Notes under the pieces: generated by a model
The model's database searches: none
Told to the model about the DNA's origin: nothing
Seen by the model: the letters and a program-made list of their open reading frames with translations, nothing else
In this document: positions 28,579 through 37,224 of the stretch, piece after piece
How positions within the stretch are numbered: position 1 is the first letter of the stretch
Layout of the letters: every line of letters begins with the position of its first letter
Position numbers and translations under genes: made by a program
Assembly (NCBI RefSeq): GCF_017744835.1
Contig: NZ_JAGIAM010000007.1
Coordinates: forward strand, 1-64,000
Direction: 5' to 3'
DNA from: Sphingomonas sp.
GTDB lineage: Bacteria; Pseudomonadota; Alphaproteobacteria; Sphingomonadales; Sphingomonadaceae
DNA length: 64,000 bases

Positions 28579-29157
28579 TCAGAGGTATGCGACTGCCGCG
28601 AATCCGCCGATCAGCAGGATCAGGAAACCCCAGGCGAAGAGGTTCAAGCGCTCCTCGATGAAGGCCTGGACCGGCTCGCCGAAACGCTTGAGCAGCGCGG
28701 CGATGATGAAGAAGCGCGCACCGCGAGTGATCGCCGCCAGCAGCACGAACAGCGGGAAGTTGAAGTGCGCGATGCCGCTCGCGATCGTGACGAGCTTGAA
28801 CGGGATCGGGGTGAGGCCCTTCAGCAGGATGATCGCGGCGCCGTAATGGCCGTACATCTCCTGGAACTGCCCGACCTTGTCCTCCATGTGGTAGAGCCGG
28901 ATCAGCCACTCGCCGACGCTCTCGAGCAGATAATAGCCGATGGCATAGCCCAGCATCGCACCCAGCACCGAGAAGAGCGTGCACACGCCGGCGATCAGCC
29001 AGGCGCGGTCGCGGCGTGCGAGCACCATCGGCACCACCATCACGTCGGGCGGGATGGGGAAGAAGCTGCTTTCGGCGAAGGAGACGATGGCGAGGCTGCG
29101 AAGCGCGTGGCGGTGGTGCGCAAGGCGCAGCACCCAGTCGTACATTGGGCGAAACAT
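28579..29157 (-). CDS. DedA/VTT-domain membrane protein (YqaA-like)
   Basis: 192 residues with an amphipathic start, then several membrane helices. Conserved VTT features: FAESSFFPIPPDVMVVPMVL (FxP motif), LGAMLGYAIGYYLLES and KGLTPIPFKLVTIASG (the re-entrant Pro-rich loop). DedA relatives act in polyprenyl- and phospholipid flipping. It lies between tRNA-Trp and secE on the same strand. The start could be MFRPM or the MYDWV five codons on. Confidence 0.88.
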   Translation of the reverse strand: MFRPMYDWVLRLAHHRHALRSLAIVSFAESSFFPIPPDVMVVPMVLARRDRAWLIAGVCTLFSVLGAMLGYAIGYYLLESVGEWLIRLYHMEDKVGQFQEMYGHYGAAIILLKGLTPIPFKLVTIASGIAHFNFPLFVLLAAITRGARFFIIAALLKRFGEPVQAFIEERLNLFAWGFLILLIGGFAAVAYL

Positions 29158-29215
29158 GCGTCCCCCGGGCTTGGGTGGCTGGAACCGCGGCCCCTGTGTG
29201 CTTTCCGCGTCGCGA

Positions 29216-29292
29216 TGGCAGGGGCGCTCGGATTCGAACCGAGGGCCTTCGGTTTTGGAGACCGACGCTCTAACCAGCTGAGCTACGCCCCT
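29216..29292 (-). tRNA. tRNA-Trp (CCA anticodon)
   Basis: Cloverleaf read on the minus strand: acceptor AGGGGCG/CGCCCCT, D-arm GCTCAGCTGGTTAGAGC, anticodon arm TCGGT-CTCCAAA-ACCGA with anticodon at 29256-29258, T-arm TCGGTTCGAATCCGA, discriminator G and an encoded CCA end. A tRNA-Trp ahead of secE-nusG is the usual gene order in many Proteobacteria. Confidence 0.97.
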
Positions 29293-29391
29293 GTGCGGCC
29301 ACCGCTCCTATTTTCTGTCGCGCAGGAAAGCAAGCGCTCGCGCGGCGGATCGCGATCTTCGCGTGGAATTCCGCGTCGTGCGCCGCCGACG

Positions 29392-31749
29392 TCAGGCGGC
29401 GGCGGTGCTGCCCGTCGGGCGCAGCGTGAGCGCGCGGGCTTCCTCCACCGGAAGCGGCCGGCCGAAATAATAGCCCTGCACCTTGGTGCAGCCGAGCTGC
29501 TGCACCATGATGTGCTCTTCCTCGGTCTCGACCCCTTCGGCGGTGGTCGCCATGCCCAGGCTGTCGGCCAAGGCGACGACCGCGCGGATGATCGCGATCG
29601 CTTCCTTGGTGCCCCGCGAGGCGTCCTGGACGAAGCTGCGGTCGATCTTGATCGAGCTGAAGCGCGTGTGCGCGAGATAGCCGAGCGACGAATAGCCGGT
29701 GCCGAAATCGTCGAGGCTCAGCCGCACGCCGAGGTCCATGATCTTCTCGAGCACCTGCACCGCGGCAGTGCCCTCGCGCATGAACACGCTCTCGGTGACT
29801 TCGAGCTCGAGCCGTTCGGGGGGAAGGCCGGACTGGACCAGCGCCTGCGCGACGACGCTCACGAATGCCGGATTGTGGAGCTGCTCGGGACTGACGTTGA
29901 CTGCGACTCGCGCGGGCACGTCCCAACGCGCGGCCTCGTCGCAGGCGGTACGGAGCACCCATTCGCCGATCGGCGCGATCAGCCGCGCTTCCTCGGCCAG
30001 CGGCACGAACTTGGCAGGCGAGACATTGCCGAATTCCGGGTGCGTCCAGCGCAGCAGCGCCTCGAAGCCGGTGAGCGCGCCCGTCGCGGCATTGACGACC
30101 GGCTGATAGACCAGGTGGAGCTGGCCGTTCTCGACGGCGTTGCGCAGCGCGATCTCGAGCACGCGCCGCTCCTCTGCCGCCATGTGGAGTTGCGGCTCAT
30201 AGGCGTGGAAGACGCCGCCGCCGGCATCCTTCGACCGATAGAGCGCGAGGTCGGCCGAACGGATCAGCATCTCGGCGGTCCGACCGTCGCGCGGGCCGAT
30301 CGCCACGCCGACCGACGCGCCGATGTAGAGCGTGTGCGCGTCGACCTCATAGGGCTGCGACAGCGTCTCGATGATCGTTTGCGCCAGCCGCTCGATTCGC
30401 GCGGTGTCGGTCGCGTCGCGCACCACGACGGCGAACTCGTCGCCGCCCAGCCGGCCGATCATCTCATTGTCGGTCATCAGCAGCTGGAGCCGCTCGGAGA
30501 CGCGGCCGAGCAGCCGGTCGCCCACGGGATGGCCGAGCGTGTCGTTGACCGCCTTGAAGCGATCCAAGTCGATCATCATGAACGCGCAGCGCGAGCTCCA
30601 TTTCTCGGCGTCGGCCATGGCGCGCATCAGCGCCTCGTTGATCAGCAGGCGATTGGGCAGGCCGGTGAGCGTGTCGAACCGCGCCATCTTGCTGATCTGG
30701 TCCTGCGACTTGCGCTGCTCGGTGACGTCCGAGCCGACGCCGCGGAAGCCGACGAAGGCGCCGCGTTCGTCGAAGCGCGGGGAAGCGGACATTTCCCACC
30801 ACCGCTCCTCGCCGTTGACATAGACCGGGAGCAGCAGATCGCTGAACGGCTCGCGCTGCTTGAGCTTCTCGGCGAGCGTGCGCAGCGCCGGCGCGAAATT
30901 GCCCGATTCCCACGTCGGGCCGGCCAGGATCTGCAAGAAGGCCGTGCCGTTGATCGTCTTGGGGTCGGCGCCCACCGAGACCGCGAAGCGAGGGTTGGCA
31001 CGGATCACGCGACGCTGGGCATCGATTTCCCACAGCCAGTCGGCGCCCGAATCCTCGAACTCGCGCAGCAGCAGGCTCACGGTCTCGTCGCGTTCGGCCA
31101 GCGCGATCTCGTTGGCGCGAATCACCACCAGTGCCTTGCCGCGACCGAAGGTGGCGATCGCGAGCAGCAGTGTGAACAGCGCCGATGCCGCCGCCATCAC
31201 CGGCGTCGCGATCAAGGCCAGCGTCGTGGTAATCGCGATACCCAGGATCGACACGAACACAATCGTGGCCAGCGGCAGCGCGGCCATGGCTACGGCCGAT
31301 GCGGTCATCAGCACCGACAGCACGATCCACAGCCCCAGCGCCGCGCCCGGATCGACCATGCGGCCGAAGGCGAGCGGCAGGATCGACCAGACCAGGCCCA
31401 ACCCGATGCCGTCCAGGCCGGTGTCGCGAACATCCTTGAGCGAGGCGATGACGGCGTCGCGGTGCCGCTTCGACAGGCGACGGAAGGCGACTGCGCACGC
31501 CACCGCCGCGACGAGCGCGCCCCAGCTGGCGAGCTGCCACAGCGGCACCAGCGGTGCCAGGATGAGCGTGACGAGCGAGGCACCGATCAGGTTTGCCGCC
31601 AGCATGAATAGCGCGAGCTGTCGGCCGGCGTGGAGCTGCGCGGCGCGAATCGGCCCCCAATCCGTCGTATCGGCGGGATCGTAGAGCCCGAGGAGCGCGC
31701 GCGCATCGATGCGCGGCCGGGCGAATTGGGATGTCGTCTGGCTGGTCAC
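29392..31749 (-). CDS. membrane GGDEF-EAL protein (c-di-GMP turnover)
   Basis: 785 residues. The N-terminal membrane domain has about six helices (about 45-205). A PAS domain follows (about 228-345, GADWLWEIDAQRRVIRANPR), then GGDEF (about 360-515) with an intact RLGGDEF active site. The EAL domain (about 530-775) has intact metal and catalytic motifs EALLRW, NVSPEQL, LEVTES, DDFGTGYSSLGYL and KIDRSFV. Both halves look competent, so net activity as cyclase or phosphodiesterase cannot be told from sequence. It stands alone next to tRNA-Trp. Confidence 0.95.
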   Translation of the reverse strand: MTSQTTSQFARPRIDARALLGLYDPADTTDWGPIRAAQLHAGRQLALFMLAANLIGASLVTLILAPLVPLWQLASWGALVAAVACAVAFRRLSKRHRDAVIASLKDVRDTGLDGIGLGLVWSILPLAFGRMVDPGAALGLWIVLSVLMTASAVAMAALPLATIVFVSILGIAITTTLALIATPVMAAASALFTLLLAIATFGRGKALVVIRANEIALAERDETVSLLLREFEDSGADWLWEIDAQRRVIRANPRFAVSVGADPKTINGTAFLQILAGPTWESGNFAPALRTLAEKLKQREPFSDLLLPVYVNGEERWWEMSASPRFDERGAFVGFRGVGSDVTEQRKSQDQISKMARFDTLTGLPNRLLINEALMRAMADAEKWSSRCAFMMIDLDRFKAVNDTLGHPVGDRLLGRVSERLQLLMTDNEMIGRLGGDEFAVVVRDATDTARIERLAQTIIETLSQPYEVDAHTLYIGASVGVAIGPRDGRTAEMLIRSADLALYRSKDAGGGVFHAYEPQLHMAAEERRVLEIALRNAVENGQLHLVYQPVVNAATGALTGFEALLRWTHPEFGNVSPAKFVPLAEEARLIAPIGEWVLRTACDEAARWDVPARVAVNVSPEQLHNPAFVSVVAQALVQSGLPPERLELEVTESVFMREGTAAVQVLEKIMDLGVRLSLDDFGTGYSSLGYLAHTRFSSIKIDRSFVQDASRGTKEAIAIIRAVVALADSLGMATTAEGVETEEEHIMVQQLGCTKVQGYYFGRPLPVEEARALTLRPTGSTAAA

Positions 31750-31821
31750 GCGCGGAGTCTAGCCCCCGCTGGTTAGCGAGAGGTTAGAACCGGCGCCCGA
31801 TCGAAACGATTTCGGCGAATT

Positions 31822-31841
31822 CCTTCCCCCGTAGGGGAAGG
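31822..31841 (-). terminator. hairpin after the fatty acyl-AMP ligase gene
   Basis: Stem CCTTCCCC / GGGGAAGG with loop CGTA, 4 bases after the stop. No T-run follows on either strand. It may be a dispersed repeat of the CCCTCCCC-GGGGAGGG type that also serves as transcription end. Confidence 0.45.
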
Positions 31842-31845
31842 CGGT

Positions 31846-33615
31846 TCACGCCGCGATGTCGTAGGGCTTGATCTCGCCGGCGAGGTAGAGGTTGCGTGCC
31901 TTGGCGCGGCTGAGCTTGCCCGAGCTGGTGCGCGGCAGCGTGCGCGGGGGCACGAGCTCGATCACGCAGTTCATGCCGGTCACCGAGCGGACGCGCTCGC
32001 GGATCTCGTCGCGCAGGCGGACGCGCTCGGCCTCATCCGAGGTGCGGCACTGGACGAGCACCGCCGGGGTTTCCTCGCCGCCAGGGGTGGTGATCGCGAA
32101 GGCCGCGACATCGCCCTGCTTGAACGCCGGCAGCTGCTCCACCGCCCATTCGATGTCCTGGGGCCAGTGGTTCTTGCCGTTGATGATGATCATGTCCTTC
32201 GCCCGGCCGACGATATAGACATAACCCTCTGAGATATAACCCATATCGCCGGTGTCGAGCCAGCCGTCCTTCATGCATGCGGCAGTCGATTCGGGATCGC
32301 GGAAATAGCCCACCATCACGCTCGGGCCGCGGCACCAGACCTTGCCGATCGCTTTCTCGGGAAGCGGCGTGCCGTCCTCCTCGCGGACCTCGACTTCCAT
32401 GTCCTTGACCGGCTTGCCGCAGTTCACGATCGCGCGGAAACGCTGCGGGCGATTGGCGCCGTGGCTGCCGCCGGAGAGCTGGGTCTCCTCGACCAGCTCG
32501 ACCTGGATGCCTTCACCCGGGGGCATGATCGAGACCGCCAGCGTCGCCTCGGCCAGGCCGTAGCTCGGCAGGAACGCAGTGGCCTTGAATCCGGCATCGG
32601 CGAAGGCGTCGACGAACGACTGCATCACGTCCGGGCGGATCATGTCGGCGCCGTTGCCGGCGACGCGCCAGCGCGACAGATCGAAGCGCTCGCTCGCCTT
32701 GGTCTGGCTCGACATGCGGCGCGCGCAGATGTCGTAGCCGAAGGTCGGCGAATAGGAGAGGGTGGTGCCCTGGTTGCGGCTGATCATGTCGAGCCAGGCG
32801 AGCGGGCGCCGCGCGAAATCCTCGGTCTTCAGATAGTCGGTCGACACCTGGTTGGCGACGACCGAGAGGAAGCAGCCGACCAGCCCCATGTCATGGTACC
32901 AGGGCAGCCAGGAGACGCAGCGGTCGCTGGGCTCGAGCTGCATGCCGTGGCTGTGCGCGGAGAGATTGTTGAGCAGCGCGTGGTGCGTGATCGCGACGCC
33001 GTGCGGGAAGCGAGTCGAGCCGCTCGAATATTGCAGATAGGCGATGTCGTCGGTCTTCGCCTCGGGAAGCTGCGTCTCGGGCGCGGGGCGCTGGCCGAAC
33101 TCGGACCAGTCGATCGCCTGCACGTTCGAGATCCGCGCCGCTTCGGCGCACATCGCGCCGATCTCGGGCGGGAAGATCAGCATCGACGGATCGCAGCTCT
33201 GCAGCTGGACGTGGAGCTGGTCGATGTAGCTCTGCGCGCCGCCGAAGCTGGTGGGCAGCGGCAGCGGCACCGGCCAAGCGCCGGCATAGACCACGCCGAA
33301 GAAGAGCGAAGCGAATTCCGGCCCCGTCTCGGCGATCAGCGCGATGCGGTCCTCGGGCTTCACGCCCGCCGCGATGAGGCGGCGCGCCTGATCCAGCGCG
33401 TCGCGGCGCAGCTCGGAAAAGGGATAGGGACGCAGCAGATTGCCGCGGGCGTCATGGAAATTGAGCCCGCGCTTGCCTGTCGCCGCATAGTCGAGCGCAT
33501 CGCCCAGCGTCGCGAAGTCCGCAAAGCGGCGCGGCAGGCTGTCCTCGGTCGCCGTCGGGACGGGCGTGGTCCCCGCGGCGATAGTTTCGTGCGATCCCGT
33601 TTCTTCCAATGTCAT
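31846..33615 (-). CDS. fatty acyl-AMP ligase (FAAL)
   Basis: 589 residues of the ANL adenylation superfamily. ATP motif YLQYSSGSTRFPHGV; core WLPWYHDMGLVGCFLSVV; SYGLAEATLAVS; DTGDMGY and the hinge GRAKDMIIINGKNHWPQDIE; catalytic Lys near SSGKLSRAKARNLY. These belong to the FAAL class, which transfers acyl-AMP to an acyl carrier protein rather than CoA. No carrier protein or PKS lies nearby. In sphingolipid-making relatives an acyl-ACP synthetase of this general type feeds ceramide synthesis, but a role here is only conjecture. The start MTLEETG is chosen because the upstream extension is non-coding. Confidence 0.88.
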   Translation of the reverse strand: MTLEETGSHETIAAGTTPVPTATEDSLPRRFADFATLGDALDYAATGKRGLNFHDARGNLLRPYPFSELRRDALDQARRLIAAGVKPEDRIALIAETGPEFASLFFGVVYAGAWPVPLPLPTSFGGAQSYIDQLHVQLQSCDPSMLIFPPEIGAMCAEAARISNVQAIDWSEFGQRPAPETQLPEAKTDDIAYLQYSSGSTRFPHGVAITHHALLNNLSAHSHGMQLEPSDRCVSWLPWYHDMGLVGCFLSVVANQVSTDYLKTEDFARRPLAWLDMISRNQGTTLSYSPTFGYDICARRMSSQTKASERFDLSRWRVAGNGADMIRPDVMQSFVDAFADAGFKATAFLPSYGLAEATLAVSIMPPGEGIQVELVEETQLSGGSHGANRPQRFRAIVNCGKPVKDMEVEVREEDGTPLPEKAIGKVWCRGPSVMVGYFRDPESTAACMKDGWLDTGDMGYISEGYVYIVGRAKDMIIINGKNHWPQDIEWAVEQLPAFKQGDVAAFAITTPGGEETPAVLVQCRTSDEAERVRLRDEIRERVRSVTGMNCVIELVPPRTLPRTSSGKLSRAKARNLYLAGEIKPYDIAA

Positions 33616-33736
33616 TCTTATTCTCGTGCCCCTGTGAGGTAACAGGCCGTTGTGCCCCCACAACGCATCAAAACGCGTCGGCTCTGCTACGCACTATCGT
33701 TCAAATTCGGTTGCCAGTGTGGCACAATCATGGCGC

Positions 33737-34279
33737 ATGGCTCGTTCCCGCCGCCCGCTTTCCCCCCTGGACCGTGCCGACCTGGAGCGTCTGGCGCTCC
33801 GTTACGTCGAGCGCTTCGCAACCACAAGGGCCCGGTTGGCGGCCTATCTGGAGCGCAAAATCCGCGAGCGCGGCTGGGCGGGGGAGGCCGCGCCCGAGAC
33901 GGCGGCGCTGGCGGAGCGGATGGCCGAGCTGGGCTATGTCGACGACCGCGCCTTTGCCGAAGCGCGCGCGGGGGCGATGGCGCGGCGCGGGCTGGGCGCC
34001 AGGCGAGTCTCCGAAGCGCTGCGCCATGCGGGCGTCGACGGGGAGGATGCGGCGGCGCTGGCTCCGGACGTGGAGGCGCGCGCCGGAGCCAGCGCGCTGG
34101 CCTTTGCGCGGCGCAAGCGGATCGGCCCTTACGCACGCGATCCAGCCGATCGGCCGCTGCGCGAAAAGCAGCTGGCCGCGATGCTGCGCGCGGGTCATCC
34201 GATCGGACTCGCGCGCGCGATCGTCCATATGGCGCCGGGGGAAGACGTTGATTTCCTTATTGTCTCTGAGCGGGACTGA
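33737..34279 (+). CDS. recX: RecX-family regulatory protein
   Basis: 180 residues with RecX-type helical repeats: LRYVERFATTRARLAAYLERK, LGYVDDRAFAEARAGAMARRGLGARRVSEALRHAGVD, and the third repeat near the C-terminus. RecX binds RecA filaments and modulates strand exchange. It is not next to recA here. The start MARSRRPLSP follows the divergent FAAL gene by 121 bp. The upstream in-frame extension is rejected. Confidence 0.85.
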   Translation: MARSRRPLSPLDRADLERLALRYVERFATTRARLAAYLERKIRERGWAGEAAPETAALAERMAELGYVDDRAFAEARAGAMARRGLGARRVSEALRHAGVDGEDAAALAPDVEARAGASALAFARRKRIGPYARDPADRPLREKQLAAMLRAGHPIGLARAIVHMAPGEDVDFLIVSERD

Positions 34280-34357
34280 GCCCGTGTCGAATGTTACAAA
34301 CCAATTTCCCATTCCGCGAAATGCTGTGATAAAGTCGCGGGCTTGGGGGTAAAGAAA

Positions 34358-34942
34358 ATGCGTGCTGACCCACAGCTTGCGTCCGACGATTACGCGGTCG
34401 CGCAAATGGAGAGTGAAGGCAGCGGTGCCGATGCGGCATCGGAAGAGCAGGTCCATTGGGGCGTCGTCAAATGGTTCGACGTCACGCGGGGATTCGGCTT
34501 TCTTGTCGCGGATGATGTGTCGGTAGGCGACATATTGATTCACTTCACCGTGCTCCAGGAGCATGGCCGGCGCAGCCTCCCCGAGGGCGCGCGAGTCGAA
34601 TGCGTCGCAGTGAAGCGCCAGCGGGGGCTCCAGGCCAAGGAAATCCGCTCGATCGATCTCAGCGAAGCCATCGAGCCGCCGAAGCGCCCGGGAGAACGTG
34701 CCGACCGGCTCAAGCTGATCGCCTCGGCCGGGCCGTTCGAGCCGGTCACCGTAAAATGGTTCAATCGTCTCAAGGGCTATGGATTCCTCGTGCGCGGGTC
34801 GGACTCCGCCGATATATTCGTGCACATGGAGACGCTGCGGCGCGGAGAGATCGAGGACGTCGAGCCCGGTCAACCGCTCCGCGCCCGCATCGTCGACGGC
34901 GACAAGGGGCCGCTCGCAGTGGCGGTCGAAAGGACCTGCTGA
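34358..34942 (+). CDS. double cold-shock-domain protein
   Basis: 194 residues with two CSDs. The first (about 35-100) has [14 protein letters not shown] and [10 protein letters not shown]; the second (about 128-192) has [14 protein letters not shown] and DIFVHMETL. These are RNP1/RNP2 motifs for single-stranded nucleic acid. Two-domain Csp proteins of about 190 residues are typical of alphaproteobacteria and are often stationary-phase or stress linked. RBS GGGGGTAAAG. A DUF192 gene follows after 4 bases. Confidence 0.93.
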   Translation: MRADPQLASDDYAVAQMESEGSGADAASEEQVHWGVVKWFDVTRGFGFLVADDVSVGDILIHFTVLQEHGRRSLPEGARVECVAVKRQRGLQAKEIRSIDLSEAIEPPKRPGERADRLKLIASAGPFEPVTVKWFNRLKGYGFLVRGSDSADIFVHMETLRRGEIEDVEPGQPLRARIVDGDKGPLAVAVERTC

Positions 34943-34946
34943 GACG

Positions 34947-35456
34947 ATGATCGTGTTGCGTGGTGTGCGAGCGGCGGTTGCCGCCGCGGCGTTGCTTGTC
35001 TCGGGTGCGTGCGCGGGCGGAGCGACGGCGCAGGAGTCGGCCTCCAAGGCTGCGGCCCAGGTGGCGGCGCCCAGGGCGCTGGTGACGATCCAGACTCGTT
35101 CGGGGGCCCGGCAGTTCAATGTCGAGATCGCCCGCACCGTCGAGGAGCAGGAGCGCGGGCTGATGTACCGCACCAACCTGCCGCCCGACGGCGGCATGCT
35201 CTTCACGCCTTATCCGGCCGAGGGCGGTGGCCCGCGCGAGGCGAGCTTCTGGATGAAGAACACGCCGAGCCCGCTCGACATCCTCTTCATCCGGCCCGAC
35301 GGCACGATCGCGACGATCGCCGCCAACGCCGTGCCTTTCTCCGAAAAGACGCTGCGCTCGGGCGAGCCGGTGAGCGCGGTGCTCGAGATCAACGGCGGCA
35401 AGGCTGCCGAGCTCGGCATCGCGCCGGGCGACAAGGTGACGTGGCAGCTGCGCTGA
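34947..35456 (+). CDS. DUF192-domain exported protein
   Basis: 169 residues with a signal peptide ending near SGAC-AGG, possibly lipidated. The DUF192 domain starts at VTIQTRSGARQFNVEIARTV, with EEQERGLMYR, FWMKNTPSPLDILFI and SAVLEINGGKAAELGI. A Csp gene followed by DUF192 is a recurrent alphaproteobacterial pairing. Biochemical role unknown. Confidence 0.9.
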   Translation: MIVLRGVRAAVAAAALLVSGACAGGATAQESASKAAAQVAAPRALVTIQTRSGARQFNVEIARTVEEQERGLMYRTNLPPDGGMLFTPYPAEGGGPREASFWMKNTPSPLDILFIRPDGTIATIAANAVPFSEKTLRSGEPVSAVLEINGGKAAELGIAPGDKVTWQLR

Positions 35457-35473
35457 TCGGGGCAGGATAGCGA

Positions 35474-35501
35474 TTGCCCTCGTTCCCGCGTGCCGCTAAT
35501 C
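35474..35501 (+). promoter_or_regulatory. candidate promoter giving a leaderless NDUFA12 mRNA
   Basis: TTGCCC (35474-35479), 16-base spacer, CTAATC (35496-35501), then only seven bases to the ATG and no Shine-Dalgarno. It resembles the TTG-GCTA type housekeeping promoter of alphaproteobacteria. Confidence 0.4.
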
Positions 35502-35508
35502 GGCGGCC

Positions 35509-35901
35509 ATGGGCCTCAATCTCAATCCCTTCACGTGGTGGAACGGCGCCACGCTTGGCACCTGGTTCGGCCTGCGCGGCAAGACGCAGGTGGGCGAGGA
35601 CGAACTCGGCAACGTCTATTACGAGGGCGGCAAGGATCCCAACGGGCTCACGCGCCGCTGGGTGATCTACAACGGCTCGAACGACGCGAGCCGGATCGCC
35701 CCCGAATGGTTCAGCTGGCTGCACCACCAGATCGACGACGTGCCCGATCGCGCGCTGCCGCCGCAGCGGACCTGGGAGAAGCCGTGGGAGCCGAACCAGA
35801 CCGGCACGCGGCTGGCCTATCGCCCGCCCGGCGCGCTCGAGGCGGGCGGCCACCGCATCCGCTCCACCGGGGATTACGAGGCCTGGACTCCCGACGCATG
35901 A
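35509..35901 (+). CDS. NDUFA12-type complex I accessory subunit
   Basis: 130 residues, MGLNLNPFTWWNGATLGTWF, then VGEDELGNVYYEGG, RRWVIYNGSNDASRIAPEWF, WLHHQIDDVPDR, and a tail PWEPNQTGTRLAYRPPGAL. This is the alphaproteobacterial homologue of the mitochondrial B17.2/NDUFA12 subunit of NADH:ubiquinone oxidoreductase. Its stop overlaps the start of the DUF2155 gene (ATGA). Confidence 0.95.
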   Translation: MGLNLNPFTWWNGATLGTWFGLRGKTQVGEDELGNVYYEGGKDPNGLTRRWVIYNGSNDASRIAPEWFSWLHHQIDDVPDRALPPQRTWEKPWEPNQTGTRLAYRPPGALEAGGHRIRSTGDYEAWTPDA

Positions 35902-36566
35902 GCCTGCGCGCCGGGCATGCCGTGGCGGCGCTGTTGGTGCTGGCGCTCGGCGCATGCTCGGGCGGCGATTCGCCTGCCAACAACAGTGCCGACGACATCG
36001 TCATCGCCGATGCCGCCCCGGGCGCGAAGACCGAGGGCGGGGCCGAGCTGGTGACGACCGGCCCCGACGGCAGCACGCTCAACGCCGCCGCGACGCCGAT
36101 GAACGAGCGCGAGGCGGTGCTCGGCCTGCTGAACAAGCGCAACGGCGAAGCGCGCGAGTTCAAGCTCCGGCCGGGCCAGGCCGGGCGGCTGGGCGACGTG
36201 ATCGTGCGGCTGCGCGCATGCGACCGCACCGCGCCGTGGGAAGCCGATCAGCTCACCGGCGCCTTCGTGCAGGTCGACGTGCTCGAGCTCGACAAGAAGT
36301 GGCACCGCGTCTTCTCGGGCTGGCTCTTCAAGGAGCGCCCCGCGCTCAACGTGGTGCAGCACCCGATCTACGACGTGTGGGTCAAGAGCTGCGCGATGAC
36401 CTTCCGTGACAGCGGGCCCGACACGGTTCCGGCGCCTTCCGCGGGCGGGGCAGGCGGAATCGGCGGCAATCGATCGAGCGCCAGCCAGTCGCCTGCCACC
36501 GAAGGGGCGCCTGCGGAAAGCCCGGCGGCCGAGTCGCCCAGCGCGCCGTCCAGCAACGCGACGTAA
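35898..36566 (+). CDS. DUF2155-domain lipoprotein
   Basis: 222 residues. Lipobox LGACSGG (Cys near 20). The DUF2155 core (about 75-170) contains REFKLRPGQAGRLGDVIVRL, RACDRTAPWE, AFVQVDVLEL, VFSGWLFKERPALNVVQHPI and YDVWVKSCAM. The last 50 or so residues are Gly, Ser, Pro and Ala-rich and are encoded opposite the 3' end of aat. NDUFA12-DUF2155 adjacency is common in alphaproteobacteria. Function unknown. Confidence 0.85.
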   Translation: MSLRAGHAVAALLVLALGACSGGDSPANNSADDIVIADAAPGAKTEGGAELVTTGPDGSTLNAAATPMNEREAVLGLLNKRNGEAREFKLRPGQAGRLGDVIVRLRACDRTAPWEADQLTGAFVQVDVLELDKKWHRVFSGWLFKERPALNVVQHPIYDVWVKSCAMTFRDSGPDTVPAPSAGGAGGIGGNRSSASQSPATEGAPAESPAAESPSAPSSNAT

Positions 36567-37129
36567 TCGTCACGCGGGATCTCGACCGCGCCGAGCGAGG
36601 CGAGATGATCGGTCTGGAACTGGCAGTCGAGTAGCGTGAAGCCGCCTGCCTTCAGCCGGGCCACCAGATGCGCGAAGGCGACCTTGGATGCGTCGCGTAC
36701 CCGCGTCACCATCGATTCGCCGAAGAAGGCGCGGCCCAGCGCCAGGCCGTAGAGCCCGCCTGCCAGTCGGTCGCCGTCCCAGCACTCGATCGAGTGCGCG
36801 AAGCCGCGGCGGTGGAGCTCGATGAAGACGCGTTCGATCGGACCGTTGATCCAGGTGTCGGGCCGATCGGGCGCCGACTCGGCGCAGAGCTGCACGATCT
36901 CGTGGAAGGCCTTGTCCGTGGTCACGCGGAAGCGGTCCGACAGGATCGTCTTCCTGAGCGAGCGCGAGAGATGAAAGTCGTCGAGCGGCAGGATGCCGCG
37001 CAATTTCGGCTCGACCCAATAGACGCTGGCGGCGCGGCGGTCGTCCGCCATGGGGAACACGCCCATCGCATAGGCGCGCAGCACCAGATCGGGGTCCAGG
37101 TCCAGCTGGGGGGAGATGCGGTGGCTCAT
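36368..37129 (-). CDS. aat: leucyl/phenylalanyl-tRNA-protein transferase
   Basis: 253 residues: LDPDLVLRAYAMGVFPMADD, VYWVEPKLRGILPLDDFHLS, RSLRKTIL, then the catalytic region HRRGFAHSIECWDGDRLAGG, FFGESMVTR and LLDCQFQTDHLASLG. It attaches Leu or Phe to N-terminal Arg or Lys of proteins to mark them for ClpAP (N-end rule). The C-terminal tail ends VIAQLLTHTS, after a Pro/Ala linker. The last 199 bases overlap the DUF2155 gene on the other strand. The start MSHRIS is preferred to the extension at 37156. Confidence 0.95.
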   Translation of the reverse strand: MSHRISPQLDLDPDLVLRAYAMGVFPMADDRRAASVYWVEPKLRGILPLDDFHLSRSLRKTILSDRFRVTTDKAFHEIVQLCAESAPDRPDTWINGPIERVFIELHRRGFAHSIECWDGDRLAGGLYGLALGRAFFGESMVTRVRDASKVAFAHLVARLKAGGFTLLDCQFQTDHLASLGAVEIPRDDYVALLDGALGDSAAGLSAGAPSVAGDWLALDRLPPIPPAPPAEGAGTVSGPLSRKVIAQLLTHTS

Positions 37130-37168
37130 CGGTGCTGTCTCGGGGCCATAACGCACGCTGCCACGAAA

Positions 37169-37198
37169 AAGGGCCGGCGGAAATGCCCGCCGGCCCTT
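37169..37198 (-). terminator. terminator of the small lipoprotein gene
   Basis: Perfect 12-bp stem AAGGGCCGGCGG / CCGCCGGCCCTT (37169-37180 with 37187-37198), followed by TTTCG on the minus strand, 26 bases after the stop of the gene at 37225. Confidence 0.9.
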
Positions 37199-37224
37199 GG
37201 GATTGCAGGATATTTATCCGGAGA

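Noticed and set aside
29216-29292. tRNA-associated genomic island
   Set aside because: No integrase, no partial tRNA repeat, and neighbouring genes are ordinary in composition.
28459-31611. 1050-codon plus-strand ORF opposite secE, dedA, tRNA-Trp and the GGDEF-EAL gene
   Set aside because: Antisense shadow in GC-rich DNA; the opposite strand encodes intact domains and a tRNA.
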